Under the pieces are notes generated by a model. That model was not told the DNA's origin, ran no database searches, and saw only the letters and a list, made by a program, of their open reading frames with translations. A stretch of 64,000 nt of DNA from Bombardia bombarda (Eukaryota > Ascomycota > Sordariomycetes > Sordariales > Lasiosphaeriaceae). Where the stretch lies: NCBI GenBank assembly GCA_030512295.1, contig JAULSR010000001.1:8269001-8333000 (forward strand), read 5' to 3'. Positions 12,101 to 24,195 of the stretch are shown here, piece by piece. Every line of letters starts with the position of its first letter. Position 1 is the stretch's first letter. Made by a program: the position numbers and the translations under genes.

Positions 12101-12483
12101 AGATGACGACTCGCTGAGTTGTGCCTCGGCAAGATGGGAGCTGTAGCATGTCGCGGCCATTCGCGCGGGTCCATCCAACCAGCTAAACCCACCCGCGCGT
12201 GCACGCTCTCAAAAGATTTAAAGACTTACCTCGCATGCTCGTGAGGCGCGTTGTCTTTTAATTGGAAGAAGGCAAGGTCAGTCAGCGTCAAGTGCCCGTC
12301 TTGTCCACGCGACGATAATGGAACCAACCTCCTAAAACTCATTTGGCCGGCCGTGTTACTCGTTGCCGTCGAACCGGGCGGCATGCCATGGAGCGAAGGC
12401 GATGGCGACGCCTGCTTCTGCACGCTGCCCTCTCTCGGGGATGTTTCGACGTCCATCTCGATTGTTGGCAAAGAGCGCTGCAT
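9125..12483 (-). CDS. Zn2Cys6 transcription factor, cutinase transcription factor 1-beta type
   Basis: Six exons on the minus strand: 12483-12329, 12254-12230 (25 nt), 12064-12047 (18 nt), 11933-11800, 11654-9252 and 9194-9125, giving 934 aa. The zinc cluster reads C-ET-C-x6-C-x8-C-x2-C-x6-C and is built only by splicing: exon 2 ends RASRACE, exon 3 is TCHARK, exon 4 begins VRCDAASLGVPC. Basic PTPKRKK follows. A fungal-specific TF middle-homology domain follows (HPIVPVINRAKFMRQY to ALGRPCHINLDDSDVEML). The tail is Gln/Pro/Asn-rich, and the last exon adds FQFFGISGDSS and ends PVFP. The first exon is in phase through GAG-GTTGGT, and the start is the first ATG after an in-frame stop. The intron between exons 4 and 5 is either GC-AG (11799-11655) or GT-AG at shifted sites. 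Relatives include Fusarium CTF1-beta and fatty-acid (FAR) regulators; that subfamily is inferred from motif resemblance, and targets are not established here. Confidence 0.85.
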
Positions 12484-15437
12484 CGGTTGTTTGGGTGGTG
12501 GAATCCAGAGAATCCCGCTCGAGTTTGTCGGAGGCCTGCCCTTTGCTTGAAATCGATCAAGCCGATGGTGCCGTAGCCGTTACTCCCGTTGCACTTTGGG
12601 TAGTGGTGCTTGTGGACGTGTGGACGTGTCCCGCCACTCTAAAATCCAGGTACCTAGTTCTAACTCCACGATAATGTCTGCTCCTTCGGCGTCCACAGAT
12701 TCCAGGGAGTAGGTCAAGTTATCCACTTGGGCGCATTGGTGTCGCAGAGGCGTGTTTGGGTTGTATACTGAGGGCAGTGACTTCCCAATGTACCTACGCA
12801 AAGGAGCGCCTCCTATCCCCGAATGAAAAAGGGACGTGCTGGAGTCCTCGACTCTTCTGTGCCGGCTTTAAGAGAGTTGGTGATTCCTCATGCGAATACG
12901 GTTTCAAATCACAGGATGAAAAACCGATGGGCGGGCAATTCGGTGAGGGGATGGATGCGTTTCGTTGACGAGCAGCTTCCAATGAAGGGCACCTATACCC
13001 ACTGGCAAGTAACCACTGGTGTGGTGCGCTGCTGGTGTGCCACCCCCGGATTCCGCCTTTTTTTAGTGCAAAACGGGTCGGCAGGCGACAACAGTCCGGA
13101 TTGGAGCCTAGAGCCTTGCTAAATTATAGCTATGGATCGTACCTGAGGGGTACGGATGGGTACCCAGCCGTGCTTGCCTCCTTTGCCAGGTATTCCTTGG
13201 CTCTGTCCAGTCCTGACAATCTTCCCGCAGCGAATGAAACCTAGAAACATGGAAAAGTCAAATGTGCGGCTTACTTTAACTATCTTAGTCGTCTAGCTAA
13301 GGCACAGTCATTCATCAAATGATGCCCAGACATTGGTTTTGATGGGTCACGATCTGCCTGTCCTGGGATGGCTGGATGGACAGATCCAGTCGGGGTGTGG
13401 CATCGGCGGAACCCCTCAGTTGAGAAAACTGAAAGTGGTAAGGTGGGACTTTGCATGTGATGATGGAAGGAGCGCTTAGAAGGTTGGTTCATCGTTGCGG
13501 AAGGCAGCCACGCCATCTCAGTTACACAGTACACACAGTATCCAACTACTATCCCAGTCAAGAAGGAAGGTGCAACACACGGCCAGCCCAATGGTAACAC
13601 AGTACAACAGCACTAATTCTCACTTAGCACTCCCAGTGATCGTGCTGTGATTGTCAACTAAATTGGTAACAAACGTCCGGGCTCCCAAATCCGGGGAATC
13701 TTAGCTCCTTAGCTTAGTGTAGGGTGAAAAGTCACCCGTCACTTAGCGTCCCCTGATAAATCGACAGGATCGACGGGGCATATCTTGAAAAATGGAGAGG
13801 AAAACCGGCCTGATTAAAGAAGCCGTTTTAAAGTTGCTCGATGCATATCGTCTACCCAGCGACCCAGTATAGTGTGTAGGGAGTCCGGGTAGGTCACGAG
13901 ACTACGCCCCAAACAGGTGACGCGCTTTGTCGTTCGTCTTTGCCCTAGGTCAGAGGCAAGACGCATGCGCTAACAATAGGTTTTCGAGACGAACTAGAAA
14001 GACTCGCTAAAATCGTCATTAACAATAGAACATACTGCCGTTTTTAGTGATACCTACTACATACATCTTACTGGATAACTTAAAGGGGTGGTAAACAACG
14101 AGAAATGTGTCTTTGTTCGTTTAGATCCGTTTGACTTCGGATACCACCAACTAATACCCAGCGTCTACAATTCTCATCAAAAGCGGTTATCTCAAAAAGG
14201 TCAACATGAGTGTACTAATCTTCTCTCTCACCGTTTGACTGATACCTTCACAATATGTAAACTGACCTACACACCCCAAGCCGATATTCATTCCCCCCAA
14301 AGGTGAGGAGAGACAGTAACTCAAGAGAATCTAACACTCTGTCCAACGGCTGGATACACACTTACTTACCCTATACTAAATTCACATTCACATATTTCAA
14401 GAGATTAGTGGTAAACAGTTCTAATGCCATATAATACCCTAAGCAAACCCTTCCTTGTCCAACGTCTTCCCATCAACCGACCTCCAACACACCAAGCTCA
14501 TCATCTACCGAGCGGATATACCCAAAGTCAATGGGTCCAGCTGTGGATTCTCACTCTCAACCCGCCCCCTTTCGTCTCCCGGTTCTAATCTAGAAGACTA
14601 TTCTAGAACCCACCCCCTTCCCTCATCCAGCATGGAACATCCCAGGAGTAAACACAGTTATGAACTTATCCTATATATGTCAGGGTATAATTAACACATG
14701 CTTATCAGTCGACCCACCGGCTGTTGTAATATCGGCCGACACTCCGATTCCGACGGGCTTAGGAACAGCTTGAAATCGGTTAAGCAGTCAGCCCTGTAGG
14801 TGTTTATTATCGGGCATAGTAGTTTATTGTGCAAGAGTATGCTTGATAGGTAAGTAAACAAACCTGAAATTTTTGGTATAAAATCGTTCATCTACCCCTT
14901 TTCTGTGTTACCCCGTATACACCTTACTTGGTTTCACAACCTGTCATAAACCGGATCTCTCTCCATCATACTCAAGTAATTGTGTTACTCTGAGGGGCGT
15001 ATCAAAACTGTACCCTAGCTCTTATGTGGTTTTTCTTCGTTACCCATTCCAATTTGAACGTTAGTTTGAGGTGGAAGGAAACTGGTACTCGTTACCACAA
15101 AGACCATTAGAATGTCATTCGAAAAACCAAAGCTTCCATCTTTAACATGGTTTGTTTACTGCGTGGGCTAGCACTAGCTCTACAACTATCTTTTACACTT
15201 GTATCTCACACGACAGGTGGCGTAACCCGCCGCCATAGCATTTCTGTCCCGCCACATTCGAGCAATTAATTATAAAGTTGACATCATCAAATATGTGTTG
15301 ATAATTTCTTGTCTATCTTCGTTTCTAGAACTCATCATAACTGATTTTCCCACCCCGGATATGCACCCACCAAGTACGATACTATACATGCATCTATCTT
15401 TACAATGACGGCAACACATCAACAAACACATCCTAGA
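12484..15437. other. Intergenic 3 kb: promoter of the zinc-cluster gene and mcd4 3' flank
   Basis: No gene supported. The part nearest 12484 is the upstream region of the regulator. 13600-15380 is AT-richer with many stops in all frames. No tRNA boxes, transposon ends or strong repeats were found by eye. Frames at 12823-13122 and 13280-13600 have no recognisable product. Confidence 0.5.
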
Positions 15438-18400
15438 CTAATTCCTACCCTCAACCCCCCCATTCGCATCCACAAAAGACTCATCCTCATCCCCATCCCC
15501 TCCCAGCACCTCACCAACCTTACCCAGCACCGCCTCCGCCACCGTCCCATTCGCAACCGCCTTCTTAACCACATCACCAGGCTCACCAACCTCCACCCCC
15601 GCAATAAACCACGAACTAACCCCCTCCAACGCCGCCACAAACACACACAACAAACTCGCAATCACAAAATGGCTAATCGTCGACCCAATCTCCAGCCACG
15701 AGCCCTCGTCCTTCACCACCCAGAAGAAGTAGAGCGTCAGCACATCACTAACAGCCATGACCACCATGAACAGCGCCGACGGGGCCACGCCCAGCCGCCT
15801 GTTGAGGATGCCCAGGTTGGCCGAGATGAGCGCGAACGGGATCATGAGCTTGAGGATCAGCAGCACGCCCTGGGAGAAGGGGTCGAAGATGGGGATGAGC
15901 CGGTAGACGCTCTCGAGGCTGAAGGACGAGATGGACGCGATGTTGCCCGTGCTGAAGAAGGCCGACTGCAAGAGGACGAAGAAGAAGAGGGCCACGCGCG
16001 CGTCGTGTAGGGTCAGGGGGCGGAATGGTGGAGGTAGCTTGGGCTCTGGCTCGGTAGTCGTTGTCGTTGTCGTCGGCGCGGCGGCTACAGCGGTTCCATT
16101 TGTTGCTACAGCCTTGTCGCCGACAACTGCTACTGACGATTTCTTTGAGTTTGAAGAGGAAGAAAAAACATGTACAGCGTGCTCGAGCCGGACCCAGCTG
16201 ACGAGGATTGCCGAGAACACCAGGTAGAAAAGACCTTCGTAGGAGATGGTAAGGATCACAAAGGTAGGGGCGCAGGTGAGGAAGATGACGAGGATCCTGT
16301 GCATGTAGTGGTTATTGGGCGCCAGGCGGTGTGCCAGGGGCATGAGAAGTGATGCGACTGTTGAAAACGTCAGAAGAGATCTCTTTCAATACCGGATTGT
16401 AGCTTTCATTGCAGGTTAAAACTTACCAAGAACGACCCAGCCCACGACCTGGTTGCCAAGAGGCAAGCCCTGCTTGGCTTGTAGCGACAAGGCGCTGGAG
16501 CGGGTGATGAAAATGGCGAGCAGAATCAGGCCGATCTGGACGCCCACGAGCGATCTGCCAAGGTGATTCCTTGGCAAAGAACTGCTGCTGCTGCTCTTCT
16601 CAGGCCAAGAGAAGTCAGCGAGGACGAAATCCTCAAAGATGAGATAGAGAAGGCCGATGACGACCATCAGGGCACCGCCAACCATGCTGTACAGTCTATT
16701 AGTCCAGTTCACCTAGCAGATGACAGGGTGAGAGAAGACACTTACATCAGGTTGACATCTTCAGTTTTCAGGGCCGGGAGAAGCGTAAAGGTGCTCATCG
16801 CCAAACACGAGAGAAACCAGACCGCCGAAAGTGAGGCGTGTTTCTGAAGAAACGAGATGCCGTTGACCACCGGCCAGAAGGCGCCCAATATGAACAAGAC
16901 CGTCAGGACCTCCCGGTGAATATACCCCAAAGCCTGGTAACAACAGTTAGCATTTTCTCGCTCGTCAAAAAGAAAACAAGTCGAGAAAAACATACCAACG
17001 ACTCAATAACCCCCACATAAACCGCCGAGTTAAACACCAGCGAAACAAACCCCCGCCCGTCTTGATATGCCCAAACAGCTGCCTCCGTCCCTCCCGCAAG
17101 CTCTCCCTCCTCGCAAACACCTCCTCCCAAAACACTACTGGGAAAAGCGCATACGCATAATACGTCACTGGCGACTTCGACACCACAAACGAAGCATACA
17201 GCCCTACCAGCCCCGCCGAAAACACCACCGTCCCCGCCATCGTCCTCGACGGCCTCACCCGTCCATTCAGCACATGCAGATCCACCACCGTCGTCAGCGC
17301 AAACGTGATCCACCCCAGATACCCCAATGTAATCAACACCCTCAAAAACATCCAATCGTACGTCTGCAGATAGCGCAGCCCGCCCAGCCCGACCTTCATC
17401 AGCGCGGCCGACTCCTCAATCGCCTCCTCGTAGCTGCCCGCGTCGATGAGCTGCCTGATGTCGGCGACGCGGCTCCGCGCGCCGAGCCCATGGTCCTCGC
17501 TCAGCGCGCGGTACGGCCGGTAGCGCAGCTCGGTCGCTTTCTTGTGCTCCTCCTTGACGCGGTACTGCTCGAGGATGCACTGCGCGTTGACGAGGGACGC
17601 CTCGGCCTTGTCGCGGATGTTGGCGGCGAGGTAGGACAAGGGCAGCTCGCCGACGGAATTGGCGGGGAACTCGACGCCGGCGAGGTAGGACATGAGGGCG
17701 GCGACGTCGGCTTGGGCGACGTCGTGCCGCTGGACGTTGTTGAGGTTCCAGTCGGACGAGTAGTCGTCGTGGCCCGGGGCGGCGGCGGCTACGGCTGTGT
17801 CTGGATATAGCTGAGGCTTGGCGACGCCTGAGCCCCAGGCGATGAGGGGCGTGCGCGTGTTGTCGGGGTGGCCGTCGCCGTGGCTGCCCCAGTCGCTCAT
17901 GCCGTGGTCGGCGGTGAAGACGAAGGCGGTGCGGTCGTCGTTGTAGAAGTTGTTGATGAGCTCCGTGATCTCCTTGACGCCCTGGTCGACGACCTTGATG
18001 TTGTTGAGGTACTCCTTGGAGTACGGCCGGTAGGCGTGGCCCGTGGTGTCGAGGCCCAGCAGGTGGAGGAAGAAGACGACCTTGTCTTGCTTCAGCTGGT
18101 TGTAGAGCGTCCTGTTGGTGCGCGCGTCGGCGAACAGCTCCTTGACGTGGTCAAAGACCCAGTAGTCGAGCACGACGGCGTCCTGGGAGAAGTCCTCGAG
18201 CTCGTGGCCGTAGGTGAAGGCGTCGACCCTGCCCGGGACGGCGCCGTGCTCGAACATGGGCAGGATGTCGGGGCTGCCCCAGCTCCACGTGTGCCGGCTG
18301 CGGTTGAAGAGGCTGTCGAAGTTGACGGGGTTCATCTTCCAGCCCGTCGTGACGGCCGACACGTCTTCGTAGAGGCCGGCGATGAGGGCGACGTGGCCCG

Positions 18401-18824
18401 GCCGAGACTCGGTGGGCACGCGCGTGTGCGAGACGCCAAAGGTGCCGTGCTCCAGAACTCGGGACCGCAGGAAAGGGGCGAGTGGCCTCGGGACCAGATC
18501 GTCGTCGGACTTGGGGTAGGGCTCGGGATGCGCCTGGAACGCCTTGTCGGCGCGCAAGCCGTCTCCTGGTACAGGGGGGTGTAAGTGAGTATTATGACTG
18601 GTCTATGCAAAGATTACGATAAGCAGAGATGGTGGACTTGACGTACCTACAAACAATACCAAGCGATCCGCAGGCGCATTGCTCGCCGGCGAGCGCTCTA
18701 TCTGGAACAAGCTCATGCCAGAAACGATGGGGCTTACAAAGTAGATGTCGAAGATTGAATATATGTACACTAAGTGGAAGACCATGGCAATAACTAGGAA
18801 CCGGAGCCGCGAGATGCCCGCCAT
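15438..18824 (-). CDS. mcd4: GPI ethanolamine phosphate transferase 1 (MCD4/PIG-N), with an apparent 1-base frameshift
   Basis: Five exons on the minus strand: 18824-18647, 18565-16996, 16933-16746, 16686-16427, 16357-15438. The product adds phosphoethanolamine to the first mannose of the GPI precursor in the ER membrane. An N-terminal membrane anchor (RFLVIAMVFHLVYIYSIF) leads into the alkaline-phosphatase-fold catalytic domain: FVGDGLRADKAFQ across intron 1, HLLGLDTTGHAYRPYSKEY, and FTADHGMSDWGSHGDGHPD with metal ligands. About a dozen membrane helices of the PigN domain follow. Exon lengths sum to 3116 nt, one short of a whole frame. The break is at 17049-17055: frame 1 reads FGHIKTGGG, then the next frame continues FVSLVFNSAVYVGVIES and on through ALGYIHREVL. 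One extra base in the GGGGG run would give about 1038 aa, near the family size. MCD4 is essential in yeast, so a sequencing indel is likelier than a pseudogene. Confidence 0.9.
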
Positions 18825-19476
18825 GATTGCTGTCCTTGGTGCGCGCGCGCGCGACCTGGATATATGGTAGTAAGTATGCGTGTGTAAGGGGCGACGTGTT
18901 TCTTTGATTTAGTGAAGGTATCTAGCAAAAAAGATTGAATATGGGCACGCGTCCATGGCGCAACAGCCAGTCAAGGAGTGTATCGGTGGGATGTCAACTG
19001 AAGAGAGGTGTCGGAATTGCAATTACAACATTGAGAAAGAAGTAAAAATGGGAAGAACAAGACTGAAAGTGCAAAATCACAATAAGGTTTGCTTGTTACA
19101 ATACTGCGATTTCGCTCCTCTGAAGTATCCGTACATTCATTAGCTGGTTGGTTCGCGATGTCATGCATTGGCGGAATGGTGGGAGCGCGCACGTCTCCTT
19201 TTCGGCCGCTTCCCCCCTGCTTGGCGTGTGCCACCCGCATTTTTTCTCTGGGGCAGCAGCCACTTTAAAATACAGTGGGTCCGATCGCAGATCGCCGCAG
19301 GCACGAACGTGACTTCGCGGCGAGACTTTGGCCTGTTTCCCCCTATCACGAATAACCTGGACGCGCCGCTACCAGAAGCATCAATCAAATCGATCGACAC
19401 AGGACAATTGGCAGACTCTGGAAGTGCATCATATCCACGCCATTTGAGAGACAACGAAAACTGTTGGAGCCACAAG
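18825..19476. promoter_or_regulatory. Divergent promoter between mcd4 and pol32
   Basis: The 652 bp separates two divergent start codons and so must hold both core promoters and leaders. It contains an ACGCGT hexamer at about 18947-18952, the MluI cell-cycle box that MBF-type factors bind upstream of replication genes in yeasts. Function here is inferred. The overlapping frames on both strands at 19161-19596 look like chance openings across the first pol32 exon. Confidence 0.5.
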
Positions 19477-21107
19477 ATGGATGTGTGCAAAAAGTATCTG
19501 GCCGAGAATATTCTCTCGGAGGATAAAGTGGTAAGTTGTTCAGGTTTAAAGCTGCCTTCCTTACGCGTGCGCTGTCGCTTCAACTTATCTCATTGACACG
19601 CGTCTCAGGTCACATATCGACTCCTGAGCCGCGCCTTGCATGTGCACGTCAATACAGCAAAGCAGTGAGTCAAACTAGTTTGATTAAACTCTGCACATTT
19701 TACTGAGATCGTCTACCTAGGATGCTGTATGATTTCTACAAGAGCCAAAACGACAGGCGACCGGGTGCAGTCCACGCCACCTACCTGGTATATGGCGTCC
19801 AGAAAGGAGCCGGGATCTCACGGTCATGGAAAAGCAGCGCCGACGGCGACGTTGAGATGGCAAGCTCCCTGCCAGAGGTAGACCCAATTGACGACCCGGT
19901 GTCCACTTACACACTCTCTCTGGTCCAGGAGGATCGGCTTGAAGGTTTGCTTGTCCAACTCGAAGCTTCAAATGTTGCTTTTACTAACTCAACATCAATC
20001 AGCTGCCCTCGCGGATTTTGAGTCAGTCTCCTCAATTCATGTCTACAGTGTTGGACCCAACCCTGTAAAGGTGAGCGGTTGGAGACTCATCTACTATTAT
20101 TGTCAACATGACTGACAATCCAACAGGACTTTTCCTTGCTCGCTGATGTAGCGCAAGAGGTCTTCGGCCTTCGCAATGATGATGACCCGAAGACCTCTGC
20201 CACCATCAGGAACCGACGCGTGGTTCGCAAAGAGAGACCCGCGGACGTCGCGCCGCCGGCGAGGCAAGACCTCCAAAAGCCAGCTCTGCCTAAATCAGCA
20301 CCGGCCGCTGCTGCCGCCAAGGTCAAGGAGGAAATAAAACCGACAAAACCTCTAGACTCCGAGAAAACTGCAGCCCCATCATCGCAAGCAAAGAACCCCA
20401 CCCCGGCGCTGAAGCGTGGCGGCTCCTCAGGCATCATGCACGCCTTTTCCAAGGCCAAGGTGAAGAAGGCGGAGACATCACAGCCCGCCACGCTGAGCGG
20501 CGATGAGGTGCAGCAGGCACTGTCAGACGACGGAGAGGACGACGACGACGAAGACCTGCCTCTGCCGAAGCCCCGGGGCATCTTTGGCAGGAAAACCAAG
20601 AAGGAGGTCGACGAGGAGCTGAGGGAGATGATGGAGAAGGATGACGACGAGGATGAGAAAGTCGACAGTGCTGAGGAGGAGGCTGAGGAGGTCGAGGAGC
20701 CTATGGAGGACGCGCCTGAGCCAGAGCAGCCACCTGTGAAGGAGGAGCCAGCCGAGGTTGTCACGACTTCGGGCGATGGGCGGCGGCGCGGCAAGAGGAG
20801 GATTATGCGGAAGAAGCAGATCATGGATGATCAAGGATATCTTGGTAAGTTTTTTTCCCTCCGTTTCTTTTCCTGTTGGACGGGGTTGTATCCTAGTGAG
20901 CTAATACTTCTGCTAGTGACGATCCAAGAACCAGGCTGGGAGTCTTTCTCGGAGGATGAGGCGCCCCCGGTTGCTAAGGCAAAGCCCGTTGTGAGCGCAG
21001 CAGCATCTTCGGCACCGGCTGCCAAGGCGAAGAAGAGCGGACCAAAGGGGAGCCAGGGGAGCCAGGGGAGTCAGGGGAGCATCATGTCCTTCTTTTCCAA
21101 AAAGTGA
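19477..21107 (+). CDS. pol32: DNA polymerase delta subunit 3 (Pol32/Cdc27/POLD3)
   Basis: Six exons (19477-19530, 19609-19664, 19721-19944, 20003-20070, 20127-20844, 20917-21107) encode 436 aa. The gene codes for the small subunit that links Pol delta to its B-subunit and to PCNA. The N-terminus MDVCKKYLAENI, then VTYRLLSRALHVHVNTAKQ and MLYDFYKSQNDRRPGAVHA, is the winged-helix domain of the family. Residues about 150-390 are a charged, low-complexity linker with Lys and Glu/Asp runs and EEPAEVV. The C-terminus QGSIMSFFSKK is a PCNA-interacting PIP box (Q426, I429, F432, F433). ESFSEDE precedes it. Introns are 56-78 bp and all exon phases agree. The start is the only ATG giving the family N-terminus. 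Confidence 0.93.
19563..19603 (+). promoter_or_regulatory. Two ACGCGT (MCB-like) hexamers in pol32 intron 1
   Basis: ACGCGT occurs at 19563-19568 and 19598-19603, both within the first intron (19531-19608) of a replication gene, with a third copy in the upstream region. MBF binds ACGCGT at S-phase genes in yeasts. Whether these are bound here is unknown. Confidence 0.3.
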
Positions 21108-22177
21108 TGAGAACCTTCTTGTCGTGACTTGGACGAGCTATCACGGGTATCTGCTCTGGCAGATTCGATACGAACGCGTTGAGGCTCCTGCTCACTGATT
21201 GTTTTCACATACTTACATGGAATCAATGCATGGATGTTAGACAAGGTAAGGCATGGAAGTTGTACGTTTTTTGGTGGGTAGATTTGCCAGCTCTCAGCCC
21301 ACGATATATCAAGTACAACCCAATGTTTCAGCGGTCCGACGCCGTTTCTCAAGACATCTTTTACAATATTCCCAGTATTAAAAGCAACAGCCGCTGGCTC
21401 GTATATAAAGCAACGCAACGCCACGACAACCTGTCAATAAACTCGATCAACCAGGTACCTAGACTAGTATCACCTAAGAAGCCGTTGAGAATTTGGTGGA
21501 TTCCAGGGCACACGGCAGGTACCCGACCTGACTAACCTAATCCCGTAGTGCAGCTCCCCCTGTAATCAACTAAACTACCCCGCTAAATTTTCTCCACGAT
21601 GGTCTCGGGTTTCATCCTCCTCTCTATTTTCTTCCCTTCTCCGCGCGACCAAAGACCCGGGGCGCGCCTTGGCGGACCACGGCTGGGGGACGTTAGTGGC
21701 GGGCCAAGGAGCCAAGGGCCAGACTTAGGGCCAGTTTGCCGATCCAGCAACAGTAGGCCCCCCTCCACCTAACGTTTAGAGAGAGGTTCCCCAGGGCAGG
21801 CAGGTGAGGTTCCCATAGGCTCCGCTTCCTTGCTGCTGCTCTCTGTTCGCCCTTGCGTCAAGCGCGGCGCATCTTGTCTGGGTGTGCAGACTTATAGAGC
21901 TCGCATGTGCCCGCCACATCATTCCCCGAGACTGAGAAAGAAAGAATACTGCTCAAGTTGTTGTTACTATCCTTCTGCGGACTTTGACAAGTTATTGCCC
22001 CATTGAGTCGAGTCGAATCGAAGTCGAAGTCGAGCGGTGTCCTTGTGCGCCTTTATCTTAACCGTTCCCCGCCGGGTGTGCCCCTCCATCGTCCAAAACA
22101 CCACATAAAAGCTGCTACCTACCTCTCTTCGAGTGTGCAAGCCCCGAACCGAACGAGTGCAAGAGGCGGGCACGACA
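21108..22177. other. Intergenic: pol32 3' flank and GH125 promoter
   Basis: About 1.07 kb with no supported gene. The right half is the promoter and leader of the GH125 gene, with CCTTGCTGCTGCTC and TCGAGTCGAATCGAAGTCG repeats at about 22004-22034 in the presumed 5' UTR. Confidence 0.55.
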
Positions 22178-24195
22178 ATGGGCCGCGTGCCATGGCCTTC
22201 GCTTCTGTTGCTGCTGTCGGCGTCTCTCTCGAGGCCGGTGGCAGCGTCAGACGAGCTGGTCTGGGACATGGACCAGCAGCCATTGGCGGGCGAGTTTGAC
22301 CAGGCAGCCTGTCCTGACTATGCCCAATATGCTGCCGTTCCGCAGTGAGTACGATGCGATATTAGACATATCTTGGATACAAAGAGGAGAAAAAGAAAGA
22401 AAAAGAAGAACAAGAGAAAGAGCGTGGGCATGTTGTTGTGACTAGAAACTAACCGAGCTGACCTGAATCGCAGTCGTCCTCTAAGTGAGGGACCCCTGGC
22501 TCTCCCCTACCAGCGACCCGACCCCAGGTGTCGCACCTTTCAGTCCGACGCGATCGAGAAGGTCATCGCCGACATCACGTCGCGCATGAAGGACCCGGAC
22601 CTCGCCCGCCTCTTTGAAAACACCTTCCCCTCCACCACCGACACCACCGTCAAGTTCCACACCGACGGCGGCGACAGCAGCAACGATGGCTCCAAGCAAC
22701 AGCAGCCCAAGCGCGGCCAGGAAACAGGCGCCTGGGAAGGCCCCCAGTCCTTCATCATCACAGGCGACATCCTAGCCGAGTGGCTCCGCGACAGCACCAA
22801 CCAGCTCGCGCCCTACCAGCCCTTGGCCCTCAAGGACCCCGCCATCTTCACCCTCATCCTCGGCGCCATCAACACGCAGAGCGAGTACGTCATCGACGCC
22901 CCCTACTGCAATGCCTTCCAGCCGCCGCCCATCTCGGGCCTGCCCGTCAGCGCCAACGGCCAGGACGACGCCGTCCACCCGGCCTACGAGCCCTCGTCCG
23001 TCTTCGAGTGCAAGTACGAGCTCGACTCGCTCGCCCACTTCCTCGCCCTCGCCAACGACTTCCACGAGCACACGGGCTCCCGCAAGTTCATGACCACGCG
23101 CTGGTACCAGGCGCTCGACGCGCTGCTGCGCGTGCTCGAGGCCCAGAGCCAGAGCACGTTTGCGCCCGACACGGGCGCGTTCCAGTCGAACGAGTACACG
23201 TTCCAGCGGCGCACCAACACGGCGACTGAGACGCTGGCGCTCAACGGGAACGGCAACCCGCTCAACAACGGCACCGGGCTGATACGCTCCGCGTTTCGGC
23301 CGAGTGATGACGCGACGGTATTTGGCTTCTTTATTCCAGCCAACGCCATGATGGCTGTTGAGCTGATGCGCACTGCGGCTGTGCTAAAGTCGACGGGGGA
23401 CAAGGCGGATGCCCGGCTGGCTAAGACGGTGGAGGTCTGGAGCCAGAGTATTGTCGATGGCATCTGGGAACACGGTGTGGTGCACCACCGCAAGTACGGG
23501 GATGTGTTTGCGTACGAGGTCGATGGGTATGGTAGTGCGCTGATGATGGACGACGCGAATTACCCGAGCTTGCTGGCGCTGCCGCTGATGGGGTTTGTTA
23601 AGGCGAATGATCCGACGTACATGAACACGCGCAGGATGTTGCTGGAGAAGGGGAGTAACCCGTATTATCTTGAGGGGAGGGACTTTAGGGGGATTGGCGG
23701 TATGTTTTTGGGTTTTCTCTATTTTCCTTTCCCTCTTTGTTGTTCGTTTGCACGATACCTTTTACCCCCCTTGTTTTTCTATATATACGATAAGAAAACT
23801 GACGTTTATCGTGTATTATTTACAGGCCCTCACATTGGTCTCCAAAACGCCTGGCCAATGAGCCTGCTGGTGCAGGCGCAGACCTCAGAAGACGACAGGG
23901 AGATCAAGGCTTGTCTGGACCTCGTCCTCAGCTCGGCCAAGCTGGGTCTTATACACGAGAGTGTCGACGTGAACTGGGCCGTTTCATACACACGTAAGTT
24001 CTTTTTTCTGCATCTCCTCCCCCTACCCCTATTTCATTTTCGAGTCAGTCATCCAGTATATCTGACAAACATGGGTTTACAGGGAGCTGGTTCGCCTGGG
24101 CTAATGGCGTCTTCGCCGCCACCATATTGGATCTTGCCGAGCGCAAGCCTCACCTCATATTCACCGGGACGAATCCGCTGCCATATGTGCTGTAG
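22178..24195 (+). CDS. GH125 exo-alpha-1,6-mannosidase family protein, secreted (Mug157-like)
   Basis: Four exons (22178-22344, 22474-23699, 23826-23993, 24083-24195) encode 557 aa. The start ATG at 22178 begins a signal peptide (MGRVPWPSLLLLLSASLSRP, then VAAS). The body has the DUF1237/GH125 signature in order: CRTFQSDAIEKVIADI, SFIITGDILAEWLRDSTNQL, DAPYCNAF, FECKYELDSLAHFLALA, the central WEHGVVHH and FAYEVDGYGSALMMDDANYP, then GPHIGLQNAWPMSLLVQA across intron 2. It ends SWFAWANGVFAATILDL and PLPYVL. GH125 enzymes remove alpha-1,6-linked mannose from glycans, and S. pombe Mug157 is a family member. The signal peptide implies the secretory pathway or wall. An upstream in-frame ATG would lack the signal peptide at its start and is not used. 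Confidence 0.93.

Noticed and set aside
12823..13600. Open frames between the regulator and mcd4
   Set aside because: No domain, splice partner or codon bias; short relative to chance at this GC content.
15405..16010. Plus-strand 201-aa frame
   Set aside because: Lies antisense to the last mcd4 exon, with composition forced by it.
17868..18584. Plus-strand 238-aa Val/Asp-rich frame
   Set aside because: Antisense shadow of the mcd4 catalytic exon.
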